Origin: Brachypodium distachyon
Taxonomy: Eukaryota; Streptophyta; Magnoliopsida; Poales; Poaceae
DNA: 64,000 bases
Assembly (NCBI RefSeq): GCF_000005505.3
Contig: NC_016132.3
Coordinates: 43,662,914-43,726,913, forward strand
Reading direction: 5' to 3'
Shown one piece after another: positions 1 to 11,908 of the stretch (position 1 is the stretch's first letter; every line of letters starts with the position of its first letter). The notes beneath the pieces were generated by a model. That model was not told the origin of the DNA and did no database searches. It was given only the letters and a program-made list of their open reading frames with translations. Both the position numbers and the translations under genes were made by a program.

Positions 1-1137
1 GCCCATTAAGGCCAGGGTGCTCCCTCACAGGCCCATTTAGCCCAGGGATAGGTGGGCCTCAAGGTGGAACCCTCCGGATCCCTCCGGAACCTTCTAGAAG
101 CTTCCCGGTCAAAACCGGGAAATATTCCAAACTTTCCAGAACCCTGAAAACAACTTTCCATATATAAATCTTTATCTCCGGAACATTCGGAGCTCCTCGT
201 TGCGTCTAGGATCCCATCCAAGACTCCGAATCATAATTCGATATCATCATCATTTATCTCATCTAACCCAAGCAACATGAAACATTAAGTGTGTGACCCT
301 ACGGGTTCGAGAACATGTGGACATGATCAAATATCAATAACCAATAGCGGGACCTGGATGTCCATAATAGTTCCCACATATTCCACGAAGATCTCATCGG
401 TTGAACCACTATGTCGAGGATTCAATTAATCCAGTATCCAATTCTCTTTGTCTCGCGATATATTACTTGCCCGAGATTTGATCGTCGGTATCGCCATACC
501 TAGTTTAATCTCGTTACCGGCAAGTTCTCTTTACTCGTTCCGTAATATAATACCCCCGCAACTAAACACATTAGTCGCATGCTTGCAAGCTCATTAGGAT
601 GTTATATTACCGAGAGGGCCCAGAGATATCTCTCCGTCACAAGGAGTGACAAATCCCAGTCTTGATCCATACAACCCAACAAGCACCTTCTGGGATACCT
701 GAAAAACACCTTTATGATCACCCAGTTACGAGATGACGGTTGATGCCCACAAAGTATTCTTCCGGTACTAGGGAGTGGCATGATCTCATGGTCTAAAGAA
801 ATAATATTTGACATAATAAAACATAAGCAACTTAAACTTAAGTGACACGATCAAAAGCTATGTTTAGGTTTGGGTCTGTCCATCACATCATTCTCCTAAT
901 GATATGACCTCGTTATTAAATGACAACACATGTCTATGGTTAGGAAACCTTAACCATCTTTAATCAACGAGCTAATCTAGTAGAGGCGTATTAGGGACAC
1001 GGTATTTGTTTATTTATCCACACATGTATTTGAGTTTCCAATCAATACAATTATAGCATGGGCAATAAACATTTATCAAGAACAATGAAATATGATAATA
1101 ACAAATTTATTATTGCCTCTAGGGCATATTTCCAACA
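1..1137 (-). repeat. 3' LTR of the copia element (partial)
   Basis: This stretch matches 6959-7694 almost base for base, apart from a 401-base segment (294-694) present here and absent from the other LTR. It ends at the terminal dinucleotide CA next to the polypurine tract. About 559 bases of the LTR lie outside the window, judging from the right-hand copy. The full LTR would be about 1.7 kb, as expected for the Angela/BARE group. Confidence 0.93.
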
Positions 1138-1149
1138 GTCTCCCACTTG
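1138..1149 (-). other. Polypurine tract of the copia element
   Basis: On the minus strand the purine-rich run caagtgggagac directly precedes the 3' LTR. It is the usual plus-strand DNA priming site of LTR retrotransposons. Confidence 0.75.
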
Positions 1150-1170
1150 CACTAGAGTCAATAATCTAGT

Positions 1171-4100
1171 TTACATTGTAATAAATCTAACACCCATGGA
1201 GTCTTGGTGTTGATCATGTTTTGCTCGTGGAAGAGGTTTAGTCAACGGGTCTGCGACATTCAGATCCGTATGTACTTTGCAAATCTTTATGTCACCATCC
1301 TTGACATATTCACGAATACTGTGAAACCGGCGTTTAATATGCTTGGAATTCTTGTGAGACCTCGGCTCCTTGGCGTTGGCTATGGCACCAGTGTTGTCAC
1401 AATAGATGTCCATGGGATCCAACACACTCGGAACCACACCAAGTTCTGATATGAACTCCTTCATCCAAACTCCTTCCTGTGCCGCTTCTGAAGCAGCCAC
1501 ATATTCCGCTTCAGTTGTTGATGCTGCCACAACGCTCTGCTTGGAACTCCTCCAGCTAACTGCACCACCATTCAAAATAAATACGTATCCGGACTGAGAC
1601 TTAGAGTCATCCGGATCAGTGTCAAAAATAGCATCGACGTAACCCTTTACGACGAGCTGTTCGTCACCTCCATAAACGAGAAACATTTCTTTAGTCCTTT
1701 TTAGGTACTTAAGGATATTCTTAACTGCTGTCCAGTGTTCCACTCCTGGATCACTTTGGTACCTGCTAGTCAAACTAACAGCATGACACACGTCTGGTCT
1801 AGTACACAGCATGACATACATAATAGAGCCTATGGCTGAGGCATAGGGGATACTATTCATCTTTTCTCTATCTTCTGCCGAAGCTAGACACTGAGTCTTA
1901 CTCAATATCTTACCTTACAACATGGGCAAGAACCCTTTCTTTGCTTGATCCATTTTGAACCTTTTCAAAACTTTGTCAAGGTATGTACTTTGTGTAAGTC
2001 CTATCAGGCGTCTTGATCTATCTCTATAAATCTTGATGCCTAATATGTAAGCTGCTTCACCAAGGTCTTTCATTGAAAAACTTTTATTCAAATAGCCTTT
2101 AACACTTTTAAGAAGTTCTATATCATTCCCAATCAGCAATATGTCATCCACATACAGTATTAGAAATGCTACAGAGCTCCCACTCACTTTCTTGTAAATA
2201 CAAGCTTCTCCGTGAGTTTGGACAAATCCAAACCCTTTGATCACCTTATCAAAACGGAGATTCCAACTCCGAGATGCTTGCTTCAGCCCATAAATGGAAC
2301 GCTGAAGTTTGCATACCTTATTAGCATCCTTAGGATTGACAAAACCTTTGGGCTGAACCATGTATAACTCTTCCTCAATGTGACCATTAAGGAACGCGGT
2401 TTTGACATCCATCTGCCAGATTTCGTAATCGAAAAATGCAGCAATTGCTAACATAATCCGAACAGATTTTAGCATCGCTACGGGTGAGAAAGTCTCATCG
2501 TAGTCAACTCCTTGAATTTGTCGAAAACCTTTTGCGACAAGTCGAGCTTTATAGACGGTAACATTTCCATCAGCATCTGTTTTCTTCTTGAAAATCCATT
2601 TGTTCTCAACGGCCTTTCGGTCATTCGGTAAGTCTACCAAAGTCCATACTTGGTTTTCATACATGGATCCCATTTCGGATTTCATGGCTTCTAACCATTT
2701 TTCGGAGTCTGGGCTCATCATCGCTTCCTCATAATTCGCAGGTTCATCGTTGTCCAACAACATGACATTCATGACACGAGCATTGTACCACTCAGGAGTA
2801 TTACGTGTTCTCGTCGACCTGCGAAGTTCAGTAGTTGTCTCATTCAAAACTTCATGATCATTATCATTAGCTTCCTCTCTAGCTGATGCGGGATGCACGG
2901 GAACAGTTTCTGGTGCTGCGCTACACTCAAATTCGAGAGAAGGTTCAATAACCTCATCGAGCTCTACCTTCCTCCCACTCACTTCTTTCGAGAGAAACTC
3001 CTTCTCTAGAAAGGACCCGTTCTTAGCGACAAACACTTTTCCTTCGGATCTGTGATAGAAGGTGTACCCAATTGTTTCTTTAGGGTATCCTATGAAGACG
3101 CATTTTTCCGACTTGGGTTCGAGCTTATCAGGTTGTAGCCTTTTTACATAAGCTTCGCATCCCCAAACTTTAAGAAAGGACAGCTTAGGTTTCTTGCCAA
3201 ACCATAATTCATACGGTGTCGTTTCAACGGATTTAGATGGTGCCCTATTTAAAGTGAATGCGGCTGTCTCTAATGCATAACCCCAAAACGACAGTGGCAA
3301 ATCAGTAAGAGACATCATAGACCGTACTCTATCCAATAAAGTACGATTACGACGTTCGGACACACCATTGCGTTGTGGTGTTCCAGCCGGCGTAAGTTGT
3401 GAAACAATTCCACATTGTCTTAAATGCGTGCCAAACTCGTAACTCAAATATTCACCTCCACGATCCGATCGTAGAAATTTAATTTTCTTGTTACGATGAT
3501 TCTCCACTTCATTCTGAAATTCCTTGAATTTTTCAAATGTCTCAGACTTGTTTTTCATTAAGTAAATATACCCATATCTACTCAAGTCATCTGTGAAGGT
3601 TAGGAAGTAACGATATCCACCGCACGTTGTAACACTCATTGGTCCGCACACATCAGTATGTATGATCTCCAACAAGTCACTGGCCCGTTCCATTATGCCT
3701 GAAAACGGGGTTCTAGTCATCTTACCCATGAGGCATGGTTCACATGTATCAAATGATTCAAAATCAAGTGATTCAAGTAGTCCATCAGAATGGAGTTTCT
3801 TCATGCGTTTTATACCAATATGACCTAGACGGCAGTGCCACAAATATGTTGAACTATCATTATCCACTTTGCACCTTTTGGCATTAACATTATGAATATG
3901 TGTGTCACTACTATCGAGACTTAATAGAAATAAACCATTCACAAGTGGTGCATGACCATAAAAGATATTACTCATATAAATCGAACAACCATTATTCTCT
4001 GATTTAAATGAATAACCGTCTTGCATTAAACAAGATCCTGATATAATGTTCATGCTCAACGCAGGCACCAAATAACAATTACTAAGGTTTAAAACTAATC

Positions 4101-4347
4101 CCGAAGATAAATGTAGAGGGAGCGTGCCGACGGCGATCACATCAACTTTTGATCCATTCCCGACGCGCATAGTCACCTCATCTCTTGCTAGTCTTCGTTT
4201 ATTCTGTAGCTCCTGTTTCGAGTTACAAATGTGAGCAACTGAACCAGTATCAAATACCCAGGTGCTACTACGAGTACTAGTAAGGTACACATCAATAACA
4301 TGTATATCAAATATACCTTTGACGTTGCCAGCCTTCTTATCTGCCAA
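1171..4347 (-). pseudogene. Copia pol: protease, integrase, reverse transcriptase, RNase H, with one in-frame stop
   Basis: The frame continues that of gag. In order it shows an aspartic protease with a DTG active site (WVFDTGS), an integrase HHCC zinc region and DDE core (HTDVCGP, RSDRGGEY, NGVSERRNRT), a reverse transcriptase with the YVDD motif (ILYVDDILL) and a copia RNase H (STTEAEYVAASEAAQE). A TAA codon at 1917-1915 interrupts the frame between RT and RNase H; the frame resumes without a shift and ends at 1171. Apart from this stop and the one in gag it is open throughout, which fits a recent insertion. It makes no host product; in an active element it would copy the RNA into DNA and integrate it. 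Confidence 0.93.
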
Positions 4348-5169
4348 GTACTTGGGGCAGTTACGCTTTCAGTGGCCAGTCCCCTTGCAGTAGAAGCACT
4401 CAGTATCCGGCTTAGGTCCAGATTTGGGCTTCTTCGCGGGAGTGGCAACAGTTTTGCCACCCTTCTTGAAATTTCCCTTCTTACCCTTTGCCTTCTTGAA
4501 ACTGGTGGTCTTATTGACCATCAACACTTGATGCTCCTTTTTGATTTCCACCTCCGCGGTTTTTAACATCGCGAGGAGCTGAGGAAGTGTCCTATCCATC
4601 CCTTGCATATTGTAGTTCACCACAAAACTTTTATAGCTAGGTGGTAGTGACTGAAGAACCCGGTCAATGCCTAATTCATTAGGAATCTCAATTCCCAGTT
4701 GTCTCAGGCGGTCGGCGTACCCAGACATTCTGAGCACGTGCTCGCTAACGGAGCTGTTCTCCTCCATCTTGCAGTTAAAGAACCTTTCGGAGGCATCATA
4801 CCTCTCCGCACGGGCTTGGGTCTGAAATAAAGTATTCAGTTCCCCAATCATAGCATATGCCGAGTGGTGCTCAAAACGCTTTTGGAGCTCAGGTTCCATA
4901 CCAAGCAAGAGGCCGCACCTAACTACATTGTGGTCCTCAGATTGAGTCAGCCAAACGTTCCTAACGTCAGCAGACTCAGTTGCTGCGGGTTCTGCACCAA
5001 GCGCTGCATCAAAAACATAAGCCTTTTTGGCAGCTTCGAGGATAATCCTCACATTCCGGAACCAGTCCGTAAAGTTGCTTCCATTGGACTTCAGTTTATC
5101 TTTCTCTAGGAGAGTATTCATATTGAACGTAGTACGAGCCATTGATCTACAGCATATTTGCAAAGGCAA
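4348..5169 (-). pseudogene. Copia gag, nucleocapsid zinc knuckle split by a stop
   Basis: The protein begins MPLQICCRSMARTTF, or at the internal Met of MARTTFNMN, and carries the UBN2-like copia capsid region. Near the end comes a lysine-rich stretch and a CCHC zinc knuckle (CFYCKGTGH). A TGA at 4371-4369 falls inside the knuckle, after the histidine; the final cysteine and pol follow in the same frame. Family members usually have a tryptophan codon there, so the change looks like a single G-to-A transition. Only a truncated capsid without a complete knuckle could be made from this copy. Confidence 0.9.
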
Positions 5170-6386
5170 TTAGACTAAGTTCATGATAATAAGTTCAAGC
5201 TAATCAAATTACTAATGAACTCCCACTAAAATCAACATCCCTCGGGTTGTTTAGTGACACATGATCCAAATCCACTACACCAAGTCCGATCATCACGTTA
5301 GATGGAGTAGCTTCAATGGTAAACATCAGCATGTTGATCACATCATTCATATGACTCATGTTTAACCTTTCGGTTCCTTGTGTTCCGAGGCCATGTCTGT
5401 ACATGCTAGGCTCGTCAAGTTAACCAAAGTATTCCTGTATGTGTAAAACTGGCTTACACCCGTTGTATGCGAACGTAGAGTTTATAACACCCGATCATCA
5501 CGTGGTGCTTCAAAACGACGAACTTTTGCAACGGTGCATACTAAGGGAGAACACATTATTATCTTGATATTAACAATGAGGGATCATCTTATAATGCTAC
5601 CGTCAACTAAGCAAAATAAGATGCATAAAAGGGATAAACATCACATGCATAAATAATGTGACATGATATGGCCTTCTCTTCGTGTGCCTTTGATCTCCAT
5701 CTCCAAAGCACGGGCATGATCTCCATCATCACCAGCATGGCGCCTAGGTCCTCGGGCGTCATGTATAGTTGCCTCCACCAACTATTGCTACTACGACTAT
5801 TGCTACTACTAGCGATAAAGTAAAGCAATTACATGGCGATTAAATCATTGACACGAAGGTCATACAATAATTAATGAGACAACCATACGGCTCCTGCCAG
5901 TTGCCAAACTCACGACATGCAAGTCGTGAAATATTACAAAACATGATCATCTCATACATCAAATATATTATATCATATCTTGGCCATACCACATCACATG
6001 CCCCTGCAAAAACAAGTTAGACGCTTCTACTTTGTTGTTGCATGTTTTACGTGGCTTTAGGGGCTGCACTAAAAGAACCGTTCTTACTTACGCAAAAGCC
6101 ACAACGGTGATATACAAATTGCTTATTAACCATATAGGCCTCCCATTGCAAATCAGATTTCAACTATAGTGGGAGAGACAGACACCCGCCAGCCGCCTTA
6201 TGCAATACAAGTTGCATGTTAATTGCGGAACCGGTCTCTTGTGCGAAGACAAGTAAGGTTGGTCCGAGCCGCTTCATCCCACTATCCCGCAAAATCCGAT
6301 AGTGCACAAAGGAGGTAGCAATATGAACATCAACGCCCACAACTAAATTGTGTTCTACTCGTACAAAACATCTACGCATAGATCTA
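5170..6386 (-). other. Untranslated leader of the copia element
   Basis: About 1.2 kb lies between the primer binding site and gag. Only short open frames without recognisable domains occur here. A long leader of this kind is usual for the Angela/BARE group and may hold packaging and dimerisation signals, which I cannot pinpoint. Confidence 0.7.
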
Positions 6387-6398
6387 GCTCTGATACCA
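6387..6398 (-). other. Primer binding site, tRNA-iMet type
   Basis: The minus strand reads TGGTATCAGAGC one base after the end of the 5' LTR. This complements the 3' end of the initiator methionine tRNA and is the usual primer site of Ty1-copia elements. Confidence 0.9.
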
Positions 6399-6399
6399 C

Positions 6400-7694
6400 T
6401 GTGGGGTTCGTTGCATAGGAAACAAAAAATTTCCTACGAGAAGTGCGGAAGAAAACCCAAGAATATATATACTAGATGTATGTAACGAGAGGGATCATGA
6501 ACACCATACCCTCGTAGACCGCTAAGCGTTACGATCACGAGATCGTTGTTGGTGTAGTGGAACTTTCAATGAGATCAATCTCAGTGCCGAACGGACAGCA
6601 CCTCCTTGGTATCCACACGTTCAGCTTCACGTTGTCTCCTCCTTCCTCGATCCAGCAAGCGAGAGGGAGAGGTAGACGAGATCCCGGCAGCACGACGGCG
6701 TGGTGACTATGGTGAATATTCTCACGGGCAGGGCTACGCCGTGCGCGTGAGAAGAGGAGGAGAGGGGGGCTCAGGGGAGAGAGATCCAACTGAAAGCTTG
6801 GGGTGTCTCTCTCCCTTGCCCCCCCTTCTATTTATATAGGGGTAGAGGAGGCGTGGCCGGCCAGGACTATCCCGTGGCCAGGACTCTCATGCGGCCAGGA
6901 CTCTCCCGCGGCCAGGACTCTCCTCCTGGCCGCATGGGCCCTGTGGGCTAGCCCCTCGGCCCATTAAGGCCAGGGTGCTCCCTCACAGGCCCATTTAGCC
7001 CAGGGATAGGTGGGCCTCAAGGTGGAACCCTCCGGATCCCTCCGGAACCTTCTAGAAGCTTCCCGGTCAAAACCGGGAAATATTCCAAACTTTCCAGATC
7101 CCTGAAAACAACTTTCCATATATAAATCTTTATCTCCGGAACATTCGGAGCTCCTCGTTGCGTCTAGGATCCCATCCAAGACTCCGAATCATAATTCGAT
7201 ATCATCATCATTTATCTCATCTAACCCAAGCAACATGAAACGTTAAGTGTGATACCTGAAAAACACCTTTATGATCACCCAGTTACGAGATGACGGTTGA
7301 TGCCCACAAAGTATTCTTCCGGTACTAGGGAGTGGCATGATCTCATGGTCTAAAGAAATAATACTTGACATAATAAAACATAAGCAACTTAAACTTAAGT
7401 GACACGATCAAAAGCTATGTTTAGGTTTGGGTCTGTCCATCACATCATTCTCCTAATGATATGACCTCGTTATTAAATGACAACACATGTCTATGGTTAG
7501 GAAACCTTAACCATCTTTAATCAACGAGCTAATCTAGTAGAGGCGTATTAGGGACACGGTATTTGTTTATTTATCCACACATGTATTTGAGTTTCCAATC
7601 AATACAATTATAGCATGGGCAATAAACATTTATCAAGAACAATGAAATATGATAATAACAAATTTATTATTGCCTCTAGGGCATATTTCCAACA
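6400..7694 (-). repeat. 5' LTR of the copia element, with an internal 401-bp deletion
   Basis: The LTR is bounded by TG/CA termini and is 1295 bp long. Compared with 1-1137 it lacks 401 bases, the break falling between 7251 and 7252. The minus strand has a TATA-like box near 6828-6838 (tatataaatag). Four degenerate copies of a ggccaggactctc motif occur at about 6858-6928. The missing segment lies between the box and the outer LTR end. Confidence 0.93.
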
Positions 7695-8491
7695 CCACCA
7701 CCACAGAGATCCCCCACGGACCCTTTGGGGGAGTGGAGCTCACTGCAAGTGTGGCGGTGGAGGCTGCCAGCGGCCGCAGCTCGAGGGGAGATGGGGAGAA
7801 GCCCTTTGCAGCAGCGGATAGGGTTTTAAGCGGTGTCTTTGTGTTTAAATTATGTTCCACCCACCATAGCACAGTTTGATCACTAAAAAAGTAAAAAGTG
7901 AGAAAAAGGTTCAGTTTTCAAATAAAGTTGACAGAATACAAAAGAATTTCTCGGAGAAATAAAAGAGTATAAAAGTATTCAAATCTTAATTCTGCGTCTA
8001 ATTTAAACAAACGAAAATGACATATCCTGTTGTGGTATTGAATTCGCTACTCTAGTTGGGTTGAATTTGTATTTAAAATATTATGGTAAGAGTACATTTT
8101 TTTTTACCGAATGGTACGAGTACAATTTGTCTCCATGTTGCCAAAGACCTGCCACACAAAAAAGAGACTAACGAATTTTATTGTAGTTCAAACCCGCGTT
8201 AGTTGTACGTCATAGGGCACACCGAAATTTCCTCGGCGTATCCCTCGGTGTATGAGTGCTTGTCTGTTGTCCTCGCGCCGAGGGCAAACGGTCTTCGGTT
8301 ACGAGTTGGGCGTCCGGCGCTATTAGCCATTTTCCATTCGTTGGTGCATGCGACCTTTGACCCGACCATAAATTAATGGGTCTTCTCAGGGAGATCCCGA
8401 TCAGATCAGACAGCAAGCCGCCTGTCCGTGCACCCGCGCGGGCACGCAACGGCATCCTGTAGTCCAGCATGGACACGACCGATCTCTCGCG
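7695..8491. other. Intergenic stretch upstream of CP1
   Basis: The first 180 bases are GC-rich and contain cloning-like but natural sites, with no domain I recognise; they may be an old element or gene remnant in which the copia element landed. The remainder is AT-rich, then unremarkable sequence leading to the CP1 promoter. No RNA gene or long open frame with family features was seen. Confidence 0.5.
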
Positions 8492-8499
8492 TATAAATA
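8492..8499 (+). promoter_or_regulatory. TATA box of CP1
   Basis: The sequence gcgtataaatagga has a canonical plant TATA box (tataaata) 68 bases before the CP1 start codon. This leaves room for a 5' UTR of about 35-45 bases. Confidence 0.75.
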
Positions 8500-8566
8500 G
8501 GAATTGCATGCAGCATAGTTGGTACGTACTCGGCACTCCCCAGCTGAACCATACATACAGTAAATA

Positions 8567-9731
8567 ATGGCACGGTTTCCCAGCTTGCTCCGCCTCTGCG
8601 GCGCGCTGCTAGCGCTCGTGGCCACCGCCATCGTCCATGCCGCGGCGGCCGCTCGAGGGGAAGCTGCCGTGGCGGCTCGGCACGAAGAGTGGATGGCCAA
8701 GTTCGGGCGCGTGTACACGGACGCCCAGGAGAAGGCACGGCGGCAGGAGGTGTTCGGGGCCAACGCGCGTTACGTGGACGCCGTGAACCGGGCGGGCAAC
8801 CGCACGTACACGCTCGGGCTCAACAAGTTCTCCGACCTCACCGATGACGAGTTCGTGCAGACGCACCTCGGGTACCGGGGCCACCAGCAGGGCGGGCTTC
8901 GTCCCGAGGAGGAGAACGTGTCGAAGGTTGCTGCTCTGGGTTATGGCCAGGCCGACATGCCGGAGAGCGTGGACTGGAGGGCCCAGGGCGCCGTCACCGG
9001 AGTCAAGAACCAGGGCTCTTGCGGTACGTACAGTATTCTGCAGCTGCACGTACATAAATAGCATAGACCAAAGTTCGTAAATGTGTTTACGACGCGAGAC
9101 TGGTTTCGCGCGTGCAGGGTGTTGCTGGGCGTTCGCGGCAGTGGCGGCGACGGAGGGGCTCGTCAAAATCGCCACCGGCAACCTGATCTCCATGTCGGAA
9201 CAGCAGGTGCTCGACTGCACGGGCCAGTCCCCTGGCATGGGCAACACCAACACCTGCGACGGTGGCCACATCGACGACGCGCTCCGCTACGTGGCCGCGA
9301 GCCGCGGCTTGCAGCCGGAGGCAGCCTACGCGTACACCGGCCTGCAGGGCGCGTGCCAGAGCGGCTTCACGCCCAACTCGGCCGCCTCATTTGGCGAACC
9401 CCAGACGGTGACTCTGCAGGGCGACGAAGGCAGGCTGCAGGGCCTCGTGGCCGGCCAGCCGATAGCCGTAAGCGTGGAGGCTTCGGACGACTTCCGGCAC
9501 TACATGAGCGGCGTGTTCACGGCCGGGACCTCGTCGTGCGGGCAGAGGCTGAACCACGCCGTGACGGTGGTGGGCTATGGGTCTGCGGACGGCGGGCAGG
9601 AGTACTGGCTGGTGAAGAACCAGTGGGGGACGTCGTGGGGCGAGGGTGGCTACATGCGCATCGCGCGTGGGAACGGCGCCCCCAACTGCGGCATCTCCGC
9701 CTATGCCTACTACCCAACCATGGGCAACTGA
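8567..9731 (+). CDS. Papain-like cysteine protease CP1 (C1A family, SAG39/vignain-like)
   Basis: Two exons, 8567-9023 and 9118-9731, joined over a 94-base intron (GTACGT...GTGCAG), encode 356 residues. A signal peptide covers about residues 1-29. An I29 inhibitory prodomain follows (about 38-96, ERFNIN-like pattern and the LNKFSDLT motif). The mature enzyme starts near Pro132 (PESVDWR). Active-site residues are visible: Gln149, Cys155 (QGSCGCCWAF, completed by the splice), His299 (LNHAVTVVGYG) and Asn320 (VKNQWGTSWG). It should hydrolyse proteins in the vacuole or apoplast after prodomain removal. The start is set by the TATA spacing and the signal peptide. There is no C-terminal granulin domain, so it is not of the RD21 type. 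CP2 downstream is a close paralogue. Retention of the intron would give an early stop. Confidence 0.95.
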
Positions 9732-11180
9732 ACAGTACTTAGCTTGTTAAATCAATCGGTCTATCCATTGTTGCATCGTAGAGTTTAATCACGTTATTAC
9801 CATGAATAAATGGGAGGGGTTTCCCTCCTTTTCGAGGAAAAAACCATGCTAATAGATGTGCTATGTGTTATATGGATTCTCAATAACGAGATTTCTAAAC
9901 AATTATATTTATTTTATTTAAGAGCCTAGATGATTATTTCAAACCACCGACGGTCGTTGTCGATTCGATTCTACGTACGCCTGCCGCTTAACCTTTATTT
10001 AGCATTGGCAGGATATTTCCAAGAACGATGTTTTGTTAGGCCAAAATCCGCACTGAACTCCCAGTAGAAGTTGAGTCATATTTTTACTTATTTTCAGTTG
10101 TACTCTTGCTTTTTAGGTTGAGATTTTTTGAAGAACCATTATTTAATCTAATGGTCGGCAGATTCTTTAGTGAGGCAATTGAGTGCAGAGTTTGGAGATC
10201 ATCACTTAGAGCCTGTCATTTTTCTCATCTAAATGACAAGATGCAAAACGAGATCATCTAAATGACAAGATGCAAAACGAGCATGCACACGGATCGGCCG
10301 TAATAAGGGATTGAATGCCGGTCAGTCGACTAAGTTCTTACTTCTCGGTCCACCAGCCCTTACCTGTTAGTTCGATTGATGTGTGCTCCCGCGCGCGGCC
10401 AGCATGCATCCCACGTTCTTTTTTCTCGAACACGCATCTCACTGGTTCTATTTCCCGTGCAAATCCATTCGCACGCGGAAAGCTAGCGCTGGTAAGTTCA
10501 TGGACTCTGTTTGGGCGCTGGTAAATTCATTTAGTATCAAGTATGGTATGATCGGCAAGACCAAAGCACAAGTCCACTTAATAAAAATGGCCGAAACATA
10601 ACCCATACAAAAAGCCAATAACCATCACTAGGCATCTCCATGCATGTGTATTGGGACACATCAATTCCAATTTGGCCCTAAGAACATGGATTTTGATTTT
10701 AAACAGAATCAACAAATGTACCAGATTGTTTGATTGCCTTCATAAAGAAATGAGAACAAAAATCTAGTAATCGTTTGATTTTTCCCAAAAGTCAAGATGC
10801 ACAAATAAAAATGAACCTTTAGTGCTCTGAAGTCTGAAATGTGCAACTAGATAAGCAAACAAAATTATTTGAGTATAAGATTTAAAATAACAAGTAAATG
10901 TACTAAAAGAAAAAACTAGCAAAAATGTTGCATAAACCAGTTGCACAGTTGTTTAGCTCATGCTGAAAAAAAATACTTAACTATATACATTACAACTTAT
11001 AAATAAACCAAAATGAAAAAAATGGATATTATTTAACAAAAAAGAATGTTTCAAAAAAAACTAAAAAAATGGAAAAGTGATCTAGTAACCCGTTGCGAAT
11101 TTGCTCATTAATCTTTTGAAATGTGCAGATAAATTGTTTTGCTAAAACGGAACTTATAAATAAAAATTAATTCTTTAAAT
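9732..11180. other. Intergenic stretch downstream of CP1
   Basis: AT-rich sequence with a possible polyadenylation signal (gaataaatgg near 9802). It holds a short tandem duplication at 10226-10283, listed separately, and no gene or full element that I recognise. Confidence 0.5.
10226..10283. repeat. Two-copy tandem duplication, 29-bp unit
   Basis: The unit catctaaatgacaagatgca... occurs twice head to tail with a period of 29 bases and no clear mismatch. It looks like a simple slippage or repair duplication. Confidence 0.85.
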
Positions 11181-11430
11181 ATGTGCTCCATTTTCTGTTC
11201 GCGGCTGCAAAACGGTATATCAAAAATAATACCCGTACTGGATTACCTATCAGCATGTCATCTAACTTTAGTAAGTGCATTGTCAGATGTTGATTGGGCT
11301 GGCTGTTTGAATGACATAAGTGCTTTAGTATTCCTTGGATCAACATCAAACGTGATATCTTGGTGTGCTAAGAAACAAACTAGTGAAGGCATTATCCCAA
11401 GCTCAACAAAAAAAAACTTGTACCCAGAAG
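11181..11430 (+). pseudogene. Degenerate Ty1-copia RNase H fragment
   Basis: The plus-strand frame contains LVSALSDVDWAGCLND followed by a VFLGS...ISWCAKKQT pattern. This matches the RNase H block of copia polyproteins (usually YSDADWAGC...SGY.VFLG..ISW.SKKQ). The block is compressed, the family's STAEAEY motif is lost, and no LTR is seen nearby. It is an old remnant unrelated in sequence to the Angela-type element at 1-7694. Confidence 0.7.
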
Positions 11431-11578
11431 ACTTTTGTGGTTAATAATTTTGTCGGGCAACGCATCTGCAGATTTTACCCAGCGTAGCAGTCACACAAAT
11501 CCAGAAACATTATCCAGGTCAAGTTTACATCAAGCACGTAGTAATAACAGCCTACACAATATTCTCGGGGGTAAAATC

Positions 11579-11908
11579 TCCAGGAGTTCGGAGAGGTATA
11601 TTCGATCAAGTCGATGCCGAGCGTCCAAGGGTGATACCTGCCTGTTGCCGACTCTGACTCCGAGCGGGCCGAGGTTGTCACGTTCTCGCCTGATATAACC
11701 CTCGTCAGCCAAGGCTGAGTATCCGTCATCGTGACGATCATATCGGCGATCTTCATCTCGATATTGTAGGTTGCGCCCGACACCCTGCTGTCTCGCAGCA
11801 GTATTGGGTGCCGGACCCCGAGGTCGGTGTCCGTGATCGAACGAGTAACACTCCCGCTGATCTCGGCGATTACCGCCGGGACGCAGACCGCTTTGGCTAT
11901 ATTCTTGA
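11579..11908 (-). pseudogene. Extra gag fragment fused to the left LTR of Tat1
   Basis: This segment matches the element's own gag at 21507-21830 (minus-strand residues such as RYDRHDDGYSALADEGYIRR) at roughly 94 percent by eye. It lies beyond the outer side of the 3' LTR, where host DNA should be. It ends at the shared gctat, after which LTR sequence begins. Confidence 0.88.

Larger units (their letters stand above)
1..7694 (-). mobile_element. Ty1-copia LTR retrotransposon, Angela/BARE/WIS type, truncated by window edge
   Basis: A minus-strand element with the layout 5' LTR (right), primer binding site, leader, gag-pol, polypurine tract and 3' LTR (left, running out of the window). The LTRs start TGTTGGAAATATGCCC in the element's sense, typical of the Triticeae Angela/BARE/WIS group. 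The polyprotein order gag-protease-integrase-RT-RNase H defines Ty1-copia. The internal part is 5262 bp. Two in-frame stop codons break the polyprotein, so this copy is probably not autonomous. The two LTRs differ by only three substitutions over about 736 aligned bases in my hand alignment, so insertion was recent. The base order after the right LTR begins ccacc; the matching target duplication would lie outside the window. The family name is inferred from termini and domain order and is likely but not proven. Confidence 0.95.

Noticed and set aside
5204..6379. Short minus-strand frames in the copia leader
   Set aside because: Each is 60-75 codons without family features and lies in the known non-coding leader of this group.
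8609..9271. Long minus-strand frame of 220 codons opposite CP1
   Set aside because: It is the complement of a GC-rich coding exon and runs through the CP1 intron; it has no domain of its own.
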